NCBI GenBank assembly: GCA_934394815.1
Contig: CAKRRD010000010.1
Coordinates: 1 to 61,687 of the forward strand
Reading direction: 5' to 3'
DNA length: 61,687 nt
Source of the DNA: an uncultured Acetatifactor sp.
Lineage (GTDB): Bacteria; Bacillota; Clostridia; Lachnospirales; Lachnospiraceae
Part shown: piece by piece, positions 45,128 to 54,480 of the stretch
How the letters are laid out: each line of letters opens with the position of its first letter
Numbering within the stretch: the first letter of the stretch is position 1
Notes under the pieces: model-generated
The model's database searches: none
Seen by the model: the letters and a program-made list of their open reading frames with translations, nothing else
What the model was told of the DNA's origin: nothing
Position numbers and translations under genes: made by a program

Positions 45128-47419
45128 TTATACACGATTATAGTTGATTAAGCATCCCTTCAGGATGATCTGACGCTCTTCGTCGGTCAGTTCGCCCAGC
45201 TTCAGGGAGAATTCCTTCATGCCTTCTCCGGGTGTTACCACATACGCCCTGATCTCCTCGGTCTTGTCTTCCACGGCCTTTTTGATGTCGGGAACGAACA
45301 GATAATCCAGATTCTGGAAAGGCAGGTCTCCGGGCTGGATCAGGAAAGGCAGCATACCCCAGTTGATCAGGTTGGAACGATAACGCTTGGTGGCATACTC
45401 GTTGGCGATGTTCGCCCAGCCCCCCAGTACCTTCTGACAGGAAGCCGCCTGCTCACGGGCAGAACCGTCTCCGGGCTTCACTGCGAAAATGGTGGAACCG
45501 AATCCGGTGTTCTCCCGGCTGGCATCCGGATACTGTTTCTTTACTTCCCCCATGACATCCTTGAGTACCGGAACCGCCTGACAGGGATGTCCGCCATTCA
45601 TACGTTCCTTCTCTGCCTTCTGGATCTCTTTGGCACGTCCTACATACTGCGGATCCTTACGGCTCAAGGTAAACTCTGCCAATCCCAGAGGATTGGAACG
45701 GTAAGAAGAGGTCTCACCGGAAGGGATCAGTTCATCGGTGGTGGTCACGGGATCGTGGATCTCGGATACTACCTGCAATACCAGGTTCTCCGGCAGGGCA
45801 CCCATAGCCGGCCAGTCCTTGATGTTGGGACCGAACTGGATCTCTACGCTGTCGTCTGCCACACCGTGGGAATCGAAGACACGGTTCTTATAAATGTTGC
45901 TGTCGAAATGATATTTGTATTTTCCGAAGTCTCCGTCGAAGTCCGTTGCAGGAGTCAGCACACCCCTGTTGGCTGCGGTAGCAGCGATGGAACGGGCATC
46001 CATCAGCGCTACGGAAGCGATCTGGCCGTTCTGCAGCTTGGAGCCTTCACGGTTCGGGAAGTTTCTGGTTGAGTGACGGATGCTGAACGCATTGTTGGCA
46101 GGCGTATCACCGGCACCGAAGCAGGGTCCGCAGAACGCTGTCTTCATAACTGCACCGGTCTCTAAGATGGTCGCAGCACAACCATTGCGGATCAGTTCCA
46201 TGTATACCGGCATGGATGCGGGATATACGCTTAAGGTAAATTCATCCGCACCGATGTATCTGCCCTTCAGGATATCGGCTGCCGCACAGATATTCTCGAA
46301 TCCGCCGCCGGCACAGCCTGCGATGATACCCTGATCTACGATGAACTTGCCATTCTTTACTTTATTCTTCAGAGTGAAATCCACAGCGCCGTCCAGACTG
46401 ACTTTCGCACGCTTCTCCGTCTCATCCAGAATATCCATCAGATTGGCATTCAGTTCTTCGATGGTGTAAGTATTGCTGGGATGGAACGGCATGGCAATCA
46501 TGGGACGGATCTTGTCCAGATCCACCTCGATAAGGCCGTCATAATATGCCACCTGGCCGGGATTCAGTTCCTTATAATCTTCGGTACGTCCATGGATCTC
46601 GTAGAACTCACGGATCTGGTCGTCGGTCTTCCAGATGGAGGACAGACAGGTGGTCTCTGTGGTCATGACATCAATGCCGATACGGAAATCCGCACTCAGG
46701 GAAGCCACGCCGGGACCTACGAATTCCATTACCTTATTTTTCACATAACCGTTCTTGAATACGGCACCAATGATAGCCAGTGCCACGTCCTGAGGGCCGA
46801 CACCCTTCACGGGAGCACCCTTCAGATATACAGCTACCACGCCGGGCATGTTGATGTCATAGGTCTGATTCAAAAGCTGTTTTACCAGTTCGGGACCACC
46901 CTCGCCCATAGCCATGGTACCCAGTGCACCGTAACGGGTATGGGAATCGGAGCCCAAGATCATCTTACCGCCGCCGGCCAGCATTTCTCTGGCAAACTGG
47001 TGGATGACTGCCTGATGAGGGGGAACATAGACTCCGCCGTATTTTTTCGCACAGGTCAGACCAAACATGTGGTCATCCTCATTGATGGTACCGCCTACGG
47101 CACACAGAGAGTTATGACAGTTAGTCAGTACATAGGGCATGGGGAACTTCTGCAGTCCGGATGCTCTCGCGGTCTGGATAATACCTACAAAGGTAATGTC
47201 ATGGCTGGTAAGCTTGTCAAAACGGATCTTCAGCTTGTCCATATTGCCGGAGGTATTATGCTCCTGCAGGATACCATATGCCATGGTGTTTTTCGCTGCT
47301 TCTTCTTTGGAGATCGTAATGCCGGTCTTCGCCTGTATCTGACTGGCTGCTTCCGGGGTATCCGCTACAATGTCCGTACCGTTTACCAGATAAGCGCCGC
47401 CCTGTGTTAACTGAATCAT
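45128..47419 (-). CDS. Aconitase-like hydratase (YbhJ-type)
   Basis: The 763-residue protein belongs to the aconitase superfamily. Motifs include [20 protein letters not shown], the Fe-S cluster and active-site region [34 protein letters not shown] (two of the Cys ligands), and the swivel domain near the C-terminus. The third cluster Cys would be in AGCAGGG instead of the usual GSCTN. The family resembles E. coli YbhJ, a putative hydratase. The start at 47419 has AGGAGG 6 bases upstream; the frame stays open upstream without similarity. The true substrate is unknown. Confidence 0.85.
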   Translation of the reverse strand: MIQLTQGGAYLVNGTDIVADTPEAASQIQAKTGITISKEEAAKNTMAYGILQEHNTSGNMDKLKIRFDKLTSHDITFVGIIQTARASGLQKFPMPYVLTNCHNSLCAVGGTINEDDHMFGLTCAKKYGGVYVPPHQAVIHQFAREMLAGGGKMILGSDSHTRYGALGTMAMGEGGPELVKQLLNQTYDINMPGVVAVYLKGAPVKGVGPQDVALAIIGAVFKNGYVKNKVMEFVGPGVASLSADFRIGIDVMTTETTCLSSIWKTDDQIREFYEIHGRTEDYKELNPGQVAYYDGLIEVDLDKIRPMIAMPFHPSNTYTIEELNANLMDILDETEKRAKVSLDGAVDFTLKNKVKNGKFIVDQGIIAGCAGGGFENICAAADILKGRYIGADEFTLSVYPASMPVYMELIRNGCAATILETGAVMKTAFCGPCFGAGDTPANNAFSIRHSTRNFPNREGSKLQNGQIASVALMDARSIAATAANRGVLTPATDFDGDFGKYKYHFDSNIYKNRVFDSHGVADDSVEIQFGPNIKDWPAMGALPENLVLQVVSEIHDPVTTTDELIPSGETSSYRSNPLGLAEFTLSRKDPQYVGRAKEIQKAEKERMNGGHPCQAVPVLKDVMGEVKKQYPDASRENTGFGSTIFAVKPGDGSAREQAASCQKVLGGWANIANEYATKRYRSNLINWGMLPFLIQPGDLPFQNLDYLFVPDIKKAVEDKTEEIRAYVVTPGEGMKEFSLKLGELTDEERQIILKGCLINYNRV

Positions 47420-47691
47420 GCTCGTCCTCCTGTTATTCCACTTCTTATGCATATACATAGTGTGCATCTTATGTGCACTTCTTCCATTATACTGGATTGT
47501 TTTCTCAGATGCAATGATCTTATAGGATGTTTTTGCCACTGCACCACGCTGAATTTTATTTTTCGCCGGGAACCATTTCTCTTTTGTTCCGGTGTTGCTA
47601 TAATATTCTCAGAAATCATGCCGTTTTTCCAAAGTCCATACGAAATCGGCAGCTACCGGCCAAATCCCGGCGGCAGCAGAAAGGAACCTTT

Positions 47692-48843
47692 ATGAACGTA
47701 GTAATAGCCATCGATTCTTTCAAAGGAAGTATGACCTCCATGCAGGCGGGCTTAAGCGCTGCTACAGGAGTCAAACGTGTCTGTAAAGATGCACATATTA
47801 CCGTCTGTCCTCTGGCGGACGGCGGAGAGGGCACCGTAGATGCCCTGGTAAGCGGCTGTAACGGCCGCATGACACAGGTGCAGGTCACCGGTCCTGCCGG
47901 ACGCCCTGTGATCTGCCCTTACGGCATTATCGACGAGACCCACACCGCGATCATTGAAATGTCTGGTGCCGCCGGTATCACCCAGGTCAGCGGAGAGGAG
48001 AAAAATCCTCTGAATACCACGACTTACGGAGTAGGGGAAGTCATCAGGGATGCGATCCAAAACGGCTGCCGGCACTTTATTGTCGGTATCGGCGGAAGTG
48101 CTACCAATGACGGCGGCGTCGGAATGCTGCAGGCCCTTGGTTTTGGTTTTCTTGACAAATGTGGCAATCAGATCCGCTTCGGTGCCAAAGGACTGGAAGC
48201 TCTGGAATCCATCACCACCGATCACGTACTTCCCAAATTGAAGGAATGCACTTTCCGTGTGGCCTGTGATGTCTCCAATCCTCTCTGCGGAGAACAGGGA
48301 TGTTCCGCCATCTACGGACCGCAGAAGGGTGCCACTCCCACTATGATCCGGCAGATGGACAAATGGCTGGCTCACTATGCCGCTCTGGCCAGAGAACAGT
48401 TTCCTCACGCCGACGCCAAATATCCCGGAGCCGGGGCTGCCGGCGGTATGGGATTTGCTTTCCTTACCTTCTGCAATGCCACGCTGGAATCCGGCTTTCA
48501 TATCGTTCTGGAAGAAACCAATCTGGAAAAATATGTCCGGGATGCGGATATCGTTATCACCGGGGAAGGACGTCTTGACGGCCAGACGGTTATGGGAAAA
48601 GCTCCCATCGGTGTCGCTGGGATTGCAAAAAAATATAACAAACCGGTGCTGGCTTTTTCCGGCTGTGTTACAAAAGATGCCATTGCCTGCAATGCAGAGG
48701 GTATCGATGCCTTTTTCCCGATCCTGCGGGGCGTGGTGTCTCTGGAGGAAGCCATGCACACCGACAATGCCATGACCAATATGACGGATACAGTAGAGCA
48801 GGTGTTCCGTACCATACAGACATTTTCCTCCGTCTGCAAATAA
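47692..48843 (+). CDS. garK: Glycerate kinase
   Basis: The 383-residue enzyme of the GarK/GlxK family phosphorylates glycerate to 2- or 3-phosphoglycerate. Motifs are VVIAIDSFKGSMTSMQAG, CPLADGGEGTVDALV, GIGGSATNDGGVGMLQALGF and VITGEGRLDGQTVMGKAP. The ATG at 47692 has AAGGA 6 bases upstream. It diverges from the hydratase gene and converges toward galE across the repeat copy B. Length is normal. Confidence 0.94.
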   Translation: MNVVIAIDSFKGSMTSMQAGLSAATGVKRVCKDAHITVCPLADGGEGTVDALVSGCNGRMTQVQVTGPAGRPVICPYGIIDETHTAIIEMSGAAGITQVSGEEKNPLNTTTYGVGEVIRDAIQNGCRHFIVGIGGSATNDGGVGMLQALGFGFLDKCGNQIRFGAKGLEALESITTDHVLPKLKECTFRVACDVSNPLCGEQGCSAIYGPQKGATPTMIRQMDKWLAHYAALAREQFPHADAKYPGAGAAGGMGFAFLTFCNATLESGFHIVLEETNLEKYVRDADIVITGEGRLDGQTVMGKAPIGVAGIAKKYNKPVLAFSGCVTKDAIACNAEGIDAFFPILRGVVSLEEAMHTDNAMTNMTDTVEQVFRTIQTFSSVCK

Positions 48844-49037
48844 TGCACTTTACAGTTTTTCTCTAATGATAAGCTTATCAACGTAAAAAGTTTCTAAATG
48901 TAAAGCGAAGATTTTTCACACTCAAATTTGTTCCTGCACTGTATACTCAAGCATCCCATACCACAGCTTAAAATCTCCGGATGACATCGTGTCCGCATTG
49001 CCCAATGTCAACAACCAACTGTAGTATGGGATTCCGG

Positions 49038-49220
49038 GAGTTCTGTTTGTATTGAAAACGCCATTTTTTGCTAAAAAAATACAAAAACAGGAGATTTTGG
49101 CCTTTTATCAGAGCTTATTTTCGCTAAAATGGGAAAAATAATAAAATCAGTACAAAAAATGTTTGATTTAGCAGTTTTTTTGTACTGATTTTGCTATTTT
49201 GATGCGATTTGCACCAAAGC
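49038..49220. repeat. Core of dispersed structured repeat, copy B
   Basis: Colinear, gap-free partner of 33753-33935. The stem (49143-49159 with 49176-49192, 17 bp, loop 16 nt) keeps base pairing where its sequence differs from copy A: T-A becomes A-T and C-G becomes A-T. That is compensatory change. Frames here are stop-rich on both strands. Confidence 0.85.
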
Positions 49221-49383
49221 AATAGAAATGCCTATAGTGTACAGATATTATGAGAAAGCACAAAACGCCACAGCAGATGGAATGTCCTTCCGAGAATGAT
49301 TGTCGGAAGGTGGTGATATTTTCTCGAACAGCATTGAAAGACAGGGTGGTGCGAACAGGATGTTTGCCGCAGGCTCCCTTGCA

Positions 49384-49561
49384 TGACAGCCCTACGCTGC
49401 GAACCATGCACCCTATTCATAAAATTATCAGCAGAAAGCGCTGCCAATTTTATGAATAGACGGCTGTCAAGTGCGTCCGTAAGATTGGACGCACAGTATA
49501 AAAATAGAGTGAAACAGCATCGCTTGTGCGCAAGCTCCCATCGACGTGTTCCACTCTATTT
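49384..49561. repeat. Multi-stem structured module in copy B
   Basis: Nested pairs TGACAGCC (49384-49391)/GGCTGTCA (49462-49469) enclose a 14-bp stem CTATTCATAAAATT (49413-49426)/AATTTTATGAATAG (49446-49459). They are followed by TGCGTCC/GGACGCA (49472-49493) and by AAATAGAGTG/CACTCTATTT (49502-49561) enclosing GCTTG/CAAGC. No such module exists in copy A. Confidence 0.8.
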
Positions 49562-49608
49562 CTGCATGGCTCGTAGCTATGCTAACTTTCCATTTACTAA
49601 ACTATAGA

Positions 49609-50625
49609 TTATTCTTCGTATCCGTTCGGATTGTTCTTCTGCCATCTCCAGGAATCTTCGCACATCTCCCGGATACCGTTCTCGGCCTTCCAGCCAAGTT
49701 CCTTCTCTGCCAGAGAAGCATCGGAATAGCAGGTTGCGATGTCGCCTGCACGGCGGGGCTTGATCACATAGGGGATTTTCACGCCGGTAGCTGCTTCAAA
49801 GTTCTTCACAATGTCCAGAACACTGTAGCCTACACCGGTTCCCAGATTGTAGATCTTCAGGCCTGCGTTCTCCTCGATCTTCTTCAGCGCCTTTACATGA
49901 CCCTTTGCCAGATCTACCACATGGATGTAGTCACGGACGCCGGTTCCGTCGGGAGTGTCATAATCATCACCGAAGACACCCAGTTCTTTCAGCTTGCCGA
50001 CTGCCACCTGTGTGATGTAGGGCATCAGGTTGTTGGGGATACCGTTAGGATTCTCGCCGATGGTGCCGCTCTTGTGCGCTCCGATGGGATTGAAGTAACG
50101 CAGCAGGATCACATTCCACTCGGGATCTGCCTTCTGGATATCCGTCAGAATCTGCTCCAGCATGGATTTGGTCCAGCCGTAGGGGTTGGTGCACTGTCCT
50201 TTGGGGCATTCCTCTGTAATGGGAATAAATGCGGGGTTCCCGTATACGGTCGCGCTGGAAGAGAAGATGATGCTCTTCACACCGTGTTTTCTCATAACGT
50301 CTACCAGAGTCAGTGTACCGGCAATATTGTTCTCATAATATTCCCAGGGCTTCTGTACGGACTCGCCGACTGCCTTCAGTCCTGCGAAATGAATGACGGC
50401 ATCGATCTGCTCCTTGTCAAAGATCTCTTCCAAGGCATCGCGGTCCAGAATGTCTGCCTTATAAAAAGGAACCTTCTTACCCGTGATCGCTTCTACTCTG
50501 GGAATAACTTTCTCACTTGCATTGCAGAGATTATCCAATACGACTACATCATAGCCTGCCTGCTGTAATTCCACTACGGTATGACTGCCGATGAATCCGG
50601 CACCACCTGTTACCAAAATTCTCAT
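49609..50625 (-). CDS. galE: UDP-glucose 4-epimerase
   Basis: The 338-residue enzyme interconverts UDP-glucose and UDP-galactose in the Leloir pathway. It starts [24 protein letters not shown] (NAD-binding GxxGxxG). It has the SSSATVYG serine motif and YGWTK with the catalytic Tyr-Lys, and [14 protein letters not shown], as is typical. The start at 50625 has AGGAGA 4 bases upstream; the frame stays open for nine codons before it. Next to a UDP-sugar pyrophosphorylase, it probably supplies UDP-hexoses. It faces element B at its 3' end. Confidence 0.95.
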   Translation of the reverse strand: MRILVTGGAGFIGSHTVVELQQAGYDVVVLDNLCNASEKVIPRVEAITGKKVPFYKADILDRDALEEIFDKEQIDAVIHFAGLKAVGESVQKPWEYYENNIAGTLTLVDVMRKHGVKSIIFSSSATVYGNPAFIPITEECPKGQCTNPYGWTKSMLEQILTDIQKADPEWNVILLRYFNPIGAHKSGTIGENPNGIPNNLMPYITQVAVGKLKELGVFGDDYDTPDGTGVRDYIHVVDLAKGHVKALKKIEENAGLKIYNLGTGVGYSVLDIVKNFEAATGVKIPYVIKPRRAGDIATCYSDASLAEKELGWKAENGIREMCEDSWRWQKNNPNGYEE

Positions 50626-50731
50626 ACTCTCTCTCCTATCTGCCGCACGCAAAACAATACCTTTTGTTCACTGTAACGGCCCATATGCTCCCTCATCCGT
50701 CCTGACCGGATGAGATTCTTTCTTCGTTTCT

Positions 50732-50751
50732 TACAGTAACAGCTTACTGTA
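50732..50751. promoter_or_regulatory. Operator-like palindrome upstream of galE
   Basis: TACAGTAA-N4-TTACTGTA is a perfect 8-bp-arm palindrome in the gap between the UDP-sugar pyrophosphorylase stop and galE. A second hairpin CTCATCCG/CGGATGAG lies at 50692-50714. Either could be a repressor site or an mRNA hairpin. Confidence 0.45.
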
Positions 50752-50801
50752 CTTTTCAAAAATGCTCAATAACATTATGTTATGAAAATCTGTCGAAATG
50801 T

Positions 50802-52034
50802 TTACAGCACTACTCCGTTTTCCGTAAGCAGTTCTCTGGCGCTTTCCACGGAATCCACGCCGGTCTTGTTCTTGATAGGCGCAAATTCTTTTCTTCTGAC
50901 TACCTCGAAAGGCAGACAGCTGTCCATCTGGTGGATCATATCCAGTACCAGACTCTCGAACTTATAACCATTGGGGGCCTCCGGCTTCACCGGCTCGCCG
51001 TTCTCATCCAGATAGGGAATCTTCTTCTCTACAATGTGCAGAGGCATCTTCTCTTCCATGATCTTCTCCAGATCCTGTACCTTGAAAAGATAGTTCAGGA
51101 TGACACCATAATTGTATGCAGGCTCTCCCTTCTCGTCCTTTGCATTCATCAGTTCATCCGTCAACTCATAATATTCCACGATGGAAGGTCTGCCGTCCTC
51201 CAGACACATAACACCCACCTTCTCATCCGGTGCATTCTTGCGGACCACTTTGGAGCCTACAACACAATTTTTCCGGATCGTGGCACCGATAAAGCAGGGA
51301 TCTGCAATCCGCTGCAATACATTATCTACCGCAAATACATTGATCCACTCAATACCTTCGTTATGTACGATATCCAGCATGCCATTATTTTTCATGGAAA
51401 TGAACCAGCCGCCGTTACCATTGGGAGAGGTGGACAGCTTACCCTTCTCCTCCAGATAAATCTTACCCTCGTAATCGGTGGCCGCTGCCATCTCCTGCTT
51501 GAAAAAGTGCACGTACTCCGCCTTGTATCCAAAGTAGTTATGTTCCTTTAAAAAAGCAATCGTTGCATCGTTGTTCTTATCACTGGTCATCACGAACAGA
51601 TGGATCCAGCTGTCTGCCTGATGTACGACCTCCATCAGATTGTTGATCAGGCATTCAAAAATATATAACTCATGAGTCAGGCCCACATTGTACATTCCCT
51701 TGGGATTATCGGAACCCAGTCTCGTTCCCATGCCTCCGGCCAGCAGAACCGCTGCCACCTTCCCCTGGCGGATGGCTTCGATACCGGTTGCGGTAAAGAC
51801 CTCTCTGTTCGCCTCGATTTCATCTAACTGCATGGCCGCCAGTGGCGTGATCACTCCCTTTTTCGCCAGATCCTCCTTGTGCTTACAAGCCTCCAGGATA
51901 CTCATATCCGTAGCCTCGATCTGCTCCAGAATCCCCTGCTTCTCCTCTTCGCTCAGTTCCCCGTAATACTTCAGAACATGTTCCTGACCATACTTGGCAA
52001 GCTTCTCTTTAGCCTGTTCCAGTGTCATACTCAT
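50802..52034 (-). CDS. UTP-dependent sugar-1-phosphate uridylyltransferase (UDPGP family)
   Basis: The 410-residue protein is of the eukaryotic-like UDPGP/UAP1 fold. Motifs are VLLAGGMGTRLGSDNPKGMYNVGLT (nucleotide loop with GTRLG), WIHLFVMTSDKNNDATIAFLKEHNYFG, PNGNGGWFISMKNNG and NVFAVDNVLQRIADP. Such enzymes make UDP-glucose, UDP-galactose or UDP-GlcNAc; the exact sugar is not set by sequence alone. GGAGG lies 7 bases before the ATG at 52034. The gene precedes galE, fitting galactose or host-glycan sugar use. Confidence 0.9.
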   Translation of the reverse strand: MSMTLEQAKEKLAKYGQEHVLKYYGELSEEEKQGILEQIEATDMSILEACKHKEDLAKKGVITPLAAMQLDEIEANREVFTATGIEAIRQGKVAAVLLAGGMGTRLGSDNPKGMYNVGLTHELYIFECLINNLMEVVHQADSWIHLFVMTSDKNNDATIAFLKEHNYFGYKAEYVHFFKQEMAAATDYEGKIYLEEKGKLSTSPNGNGGWFISMKNNGMLDIVHNEGIEWINVFAVDNVLQRIADPCFIGATIRKNCVVGSKVVRKNAPDEKVGVMCLEDGRPSIVEYYELTDELMNAKDEKGEPAYNYGVILNYLFKVQDLEKIMEEKMPLHIVEKKIPYLDENGEPVKPEAPNGYKFESLVLDMIHQMDSCLPFEVVRRKEFAPIKNKTGVDSVESARELLTENGVVL

Positions 52035-52227
52035 ATTCCTACCTCCATTTAATTTTGTTCTAACCATTCTCCGTAAGCAACAGTCAATTTTCTCTATTAT
52101 ACTTGATATTTCCTGCGATTGCAAACCTTACCGCCGGAACCGATACCACCCGTTAAGATTCCGTAAACGAGGTATAAAGATTCTGTAAATACCCTGACAA
52201 AATAGCGTTAAGGGTGGTGCAAAACTA

Positions 52228-52256
52228 TTCACGGCTGGAGTCCCGTTTACTATAAT
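52228..52256 (+). promoter_or_regulatory. Promoter of the 47-residue membrane protein gene
   Basis: TATAAT (52251-52256) lies 17 bases after the weak minus-35 TTCACG. Two AAGATTC(C/T)GTAAA repeats at about 52157-52190 may be regulatory. Confidence 0.6.
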
Positions 52257-52318
52257 ATGGCATGTGAAGTTTTCAGATACAATACTTCGCAGAACAACAG
52301 AAAGTTGAGGAATCCATT

Positions 52319-52462
52319 ATGAACATCGGAATCATGATCATTGCAATCGTAGGCGGTGCCACCGGACTTTTGTCCACAGTATACCTGGCAGTCAGTTTTC
52401 CTGCCGTGATCCTGTGGAAACTTTATCGCAGGGCGGTACACAAAATTCCTCTTACCCAATAA
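52319..52462 (+). CDS. Small membrane protein, 47 residues
   Basis: The short frame MNIGIMIIAIVGGATGLLSTVYLA... has one long hydrophobic segment with a polar break, and a basic C-terminus (LWKLYRRAVHKIPLTQ). A GAGG ribosome binding site lies 8 bases before the ATG and a promoter is upstream. A hairpin terminator follows 30 bases after the stop. It is too short for many gene finders. Function unknown; it may be a single-span membrane regulator. Confidence 0.65.
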   Translation: MNIGIMIIAIVGGATGLLSTVYLAVSFPAVILWKLYRRAVHKIPLTQ

Positions 52463-52490
52463 GCTGACAACGAACACTTTCCCTCTAAAA

Positions 52491-52520
52491 CGGCCCGGAA
52501 GATGCTTCTTCCGGGCCTCT
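52491..52520 (+). terminator. Terminator after the 47-residue gene
   Basis: The GC-rich hairpin GGCCCGGAAG/CTTCCGGGCC is followed by TCTTGT. The T run is short. Confidence 0.55.
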
Positions 52521-52533
52521 TGTCACATTTATT

Positions 52534-52651
52534 TTATTCCTGTACCGGCTCCCAGTTGTCATCTGTCAGAGTCACCGTGACCTTAATTCCTAAAGGTCTC
52601 CGCTCGTCCCTCGATCTCTTTCTGTGCATCCTTCAGAAAGTCTGTTGTCAT
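52534..52651 (-). pseudogene. Frameshifted small hypothetical gene
   Basis: The frame from the ATG at 52651 (RBS GAGGGGAG upstream) reads MTTDFLKDAQKEIEGRAETF and stops after 22 codons. The overlapping frame reads LGIKVTVTLTDDNWEPVQE to its stop at 52534. Removing one T from the CCTTTAGG run joins both into a clean 38-residue protein (RAETLGIKVTVTL...). This is a single-base insertion, a read error or a programmed slip. The family is not recognised. Confidence 0.55.
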
Positions 52652-52810
52652 TCTGTTTTTCTCCCCTCATAAGTTATCCCGCCGTTCCGGATATCTTTTG
52701 TACCCCAGGCCCCAACTGCTCTGTTCCAGCCGATTCTGTAACCATTATATAAGTTGCTGACAGGTATTTCAAGGCATTTTCCGTATACATTTTGTTGTTT
52801 CACCGATTAT

Positions 52811-53062
52811 CTAATGCTGGTGCAGATACTTTTCTCTGGTGGCAAGTCCGCCGCGGATATGCCGCTCGGATTTGTTCACATCCAGCACCTTCCTGGCCTG
52901 CTTCGCCAACACAGGATTGATCTGTGCAAGACGCTCCGTCACGTCTTTATGTACCGTGCTTTTCGAGATGCCGAAGGCCTTCGCGGTCTGCCGCACCGTG
53001 GCATTGTGGTCGATGATATAGTTGGCTATCCCAATAGCTCGTTCTTCAATATAGTCTTTCAA
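52811..53062 (-). CDS. spoIIID: Sporulation transcriptional regulator SpoIIID
   Basis: The 83-residue protein follows Bacillus SpoIIID closely: KDYIEERAIGIANYIIDHNATVRQTAKAFGISKSTVHKDVTERL (helix-turn-helix about 20-45) and the basic C-terminal ARKVLDVNKSERHIRGGLATREKY. It controls mother-cell genes under sigma-E. The start is a TTG (53062) with GAGGGG 7 bases upstream. A sigma-E-like promoter is just upstream. It is the only full copy in the window. Confidence 0.95.
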   Translation of the reverse strand: MKDYIEERAIGIANYIIDHNATVRQTAKAFGISKSTVHKDVTERLAQINPVLAKQARKVLDVNKSERHIRGGLATREKYLHQH

Positions 53063-53090
53063 AGGAAAACCCCTCAGGATACTTTTTTAC

Positions 53091-53119
53091 AGTGTATGAA
53101 AGTATCTGAGGGGTTATGA
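53091..53119 (-). promoter_or_regulatory. Sigma-E type promoter of spoIIID
   Basis: On the minus strand TCATAAC (53113-53119) is followed 14 bases later by CATACACT (53091-53098), fitting the mother-cell sigma-E pattern. An inverted repeat (CCCCTCAG / CTGAGGGG) spans the promoter and ends in the ribosome binding site. The same sequence recurs at 56038-56066. Confidence 0.7.
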
Positions 53120-53181
53120 TAGGGATTCTGTTTGATTTCATTATAGTTGGTCAATTTCCTGCCAGGCTTCTTCGATAGTAT

Positions 53182-53247
53182 GGCAAGTCCACTGCGGATG
53201 TGTCTCTCGCTCTTGTTTAGCTCGAGTATCTCGCGCGCCTGCTTGTC
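53182..53247 (-). pseudogene. 3' fragment of a second spoIIID
   Basis: The frame encodes DKQAREILELNKSERHIRSGLA, which matches residues about 54-75 of the intact SpoIIID next to it (AKQARKVLDVNKSERHIRGG). Its DNA is considerably diverged from the intact copy, so this is an old fragment. The frame continues to a run of C-terminal residues read from the promoter of the intact gene, so the longer predicted protein is artefactual. Confidence 0.75.
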
Positions 53248-53265
53248 AGGCATATCTCTTTTTAT

Positions 53266-53307
53266 CAAAAAACAAGGTGCAAACCGATTATATTCAGCTA
53301 CACCTTG
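53266..53307 (-). terminator. Terminator of the COG2865-type pseudogene
   Basis: CAAGGTG/CACCTTG pairs and is followed on the minus strand by six T. It lies 25 bases past the pseudogene end. Confidence 0.75.
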
Positions 53308-53331
53308 TCTAAACATCATAATTCCTCCCAA

Positions 53332-54227
53332 TTAACCTTCCTCTTTCAACAAGTATCTTCTGGCTTTGCGTTCACCTTCTACCGATAAAATGCCATCATC
53401 TACCATTTCTTTGAGTAATCTCTTGACCGTTGAATCTGCAAGCTCTAACAGTTCTCTTGCCTCCATATTACTGATACTGCCATGTTCTTTTACATATTGA
53501 GCGATCACTTCTTGTCTATCAACTTTTATCGGCTTTTTATCGGCTTTTTATCGGCTTTTTCTTCTGACCGATAAAAACATACCACAAATCCGGATTTCAT
53601 TTTCTTAAATTCGTATCTTACTCCGGCAGCATCACAAGCTTCTGCAATACGCTTTAATCCAGTTCCAAAACTCTCGATATCCTTCGAATAATAAAGCATT
53701 CGTGCAATCTTAGGATTTCTGCGAATCGGTCTTTCAGCCTTATCAATAAAGTCTTGCGGCTCATATCCTTCTGGAAAAGCTCCGGGATTATAAATTTCAA
53801 CCCTATCCTTATAAATTGCAACTTCATTACTCTGACCAGATGCATAATCCTTATGGCAAAACGAATTTAATAATGCCTCACGAATCGCATCCACCGGAAT
53901 CTCAGGTATCTCCGTACGCTGTAAAGCTCCTGTAAATTCCACTCTCCAATGAATATTGCTCCTAATATAGTTTTCAGCGATATCCACAAGTTTTAATACA
54001 GGTCCATGATGACGCTGGATATCATTAAATGTTAATCTCTCATTGGTAGCAAAAATTGCCATCTGTACATCTTGTACAATATCATCACTGAATAATACCT
54101 TTCCTGCATTCAACAAAAAATCCCCATCTGTTAATTCCAACTGATTCAAAACGGTCTTTTTATCAGTGTAAGAAATTGCGATTCTTCCTACCTCGTGTGC
54201 CTGTGTTGTATATTTCTTTAAAATTTG
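53332..54227 (-). pseudogene. ATP-binding protein of COG2865 type (AlbA_2/RecG-like family), truncated and frameshifted
   Basis: The frame reads FATNERLTFNDIQRHHGPVLKLVD, EIPVDAIREALLNSFCHKDYASGQSNEVAIYKDRVEIYNPGAFPEGY (GHKL-type ATPase) and NPKIARMLYYSKDIESFGTGLKRI. The N-terminal AlbA_2 DNA-binding domain is missing. After SEEKADKK an 11-bp repeat shifts the frame. The winged-helix C-terminus (VDRQEVIAQYVKEHGSISNM ... RRYLLKEEG) then reads in another frame and ends at 53332. Two repeat copies instead of three would join both frames cleanly. The gene is AT-rich compared with the rest of the chromosome. Confidence 0.85.
53524..53560. repeat. 11-bp tandem repeat disrupting a gene
   Basis: Three copies of TATCGGCTTTT (coding strand GCCGATAAAAA). 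Eleven is not a multiple of three, so each gain or loss changes the reading frame of the COG2865-type gene. Two copies would restore it. Confidence 0.92.
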
Positions 54228-54255
54228 TTATTAATCAAGCATTATTACAAGGAAC

Positions 54256-54480
54256 TCAAATAACCATTCTTCGTCTGATACTTCCTATTTCTTCCACCTT
54301 TTCAGTTTCCTCTGATTCTGCTATGTACTCACTATCCTCTGCCCATTGCGATGCAGCTTCTTCCATCGCACGTTCCACCTTCCCGGCATTTGCTTCTATT
54401 AAGAGTTTGCACAGGAAATCTGCGGTATCTTCCGCTGAATTTGGATTATGAAAACGATAATTTAATTTCGTCCGTTTCAA
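54256..54480 (-). CDS. Small conserved protein, copy 1 (LNYRFHNPN family)
   Basis: The 74-residue protein LKRTKLNYRFHNPNSAEDTADFLCKLLIEANAGKVERA starts at a TTG (54480), with AGGGGGTG about 10 bases upstream. The same protein is encoded at 59528-59728; the sequences match to KVERA and then diverge. It has an acidic tail. Similar short proteins are, by memory, found near site-specific recombinases in Clostridia, but no recombinase is here. Function unknown. Confidence 0.65.
   Translation of the reverse strand: MKRTKLNYRFHNPNSAEDTADFLCKLLIEANAGKVERAMEEAASQWAEDSEYIAESEETEKVEEIGSIRRRMVI

Larger units (their letters stand above)
48954..49597. mobile_element. Intergenic repeat element, copy B, with added structured module
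   Basis: It begins with a hairpin (ATCCCATAC with GTATGGGAT), then carries the 183-base core (49038-49220). A further about 360 bases of inverted repeats follows, and it ends with CTAACTTTCCATTTAC (49582-49597), matching the right end of copy A. No left terminal repeat was found. Like copy A, it lies between convergent genes and the right end is about 12 bases from the stop of the next gene. No open frame is convincing. Confidence 0.6.

Noticed and set aside
53074..53331. An 85-codon frame with a SpoIIID-like middle
   Set aside because: Its start holds a terminator hairpin of the previous gene and its end is read from the spoIIID promoter. Only the middle is a true spoIIID fragment.
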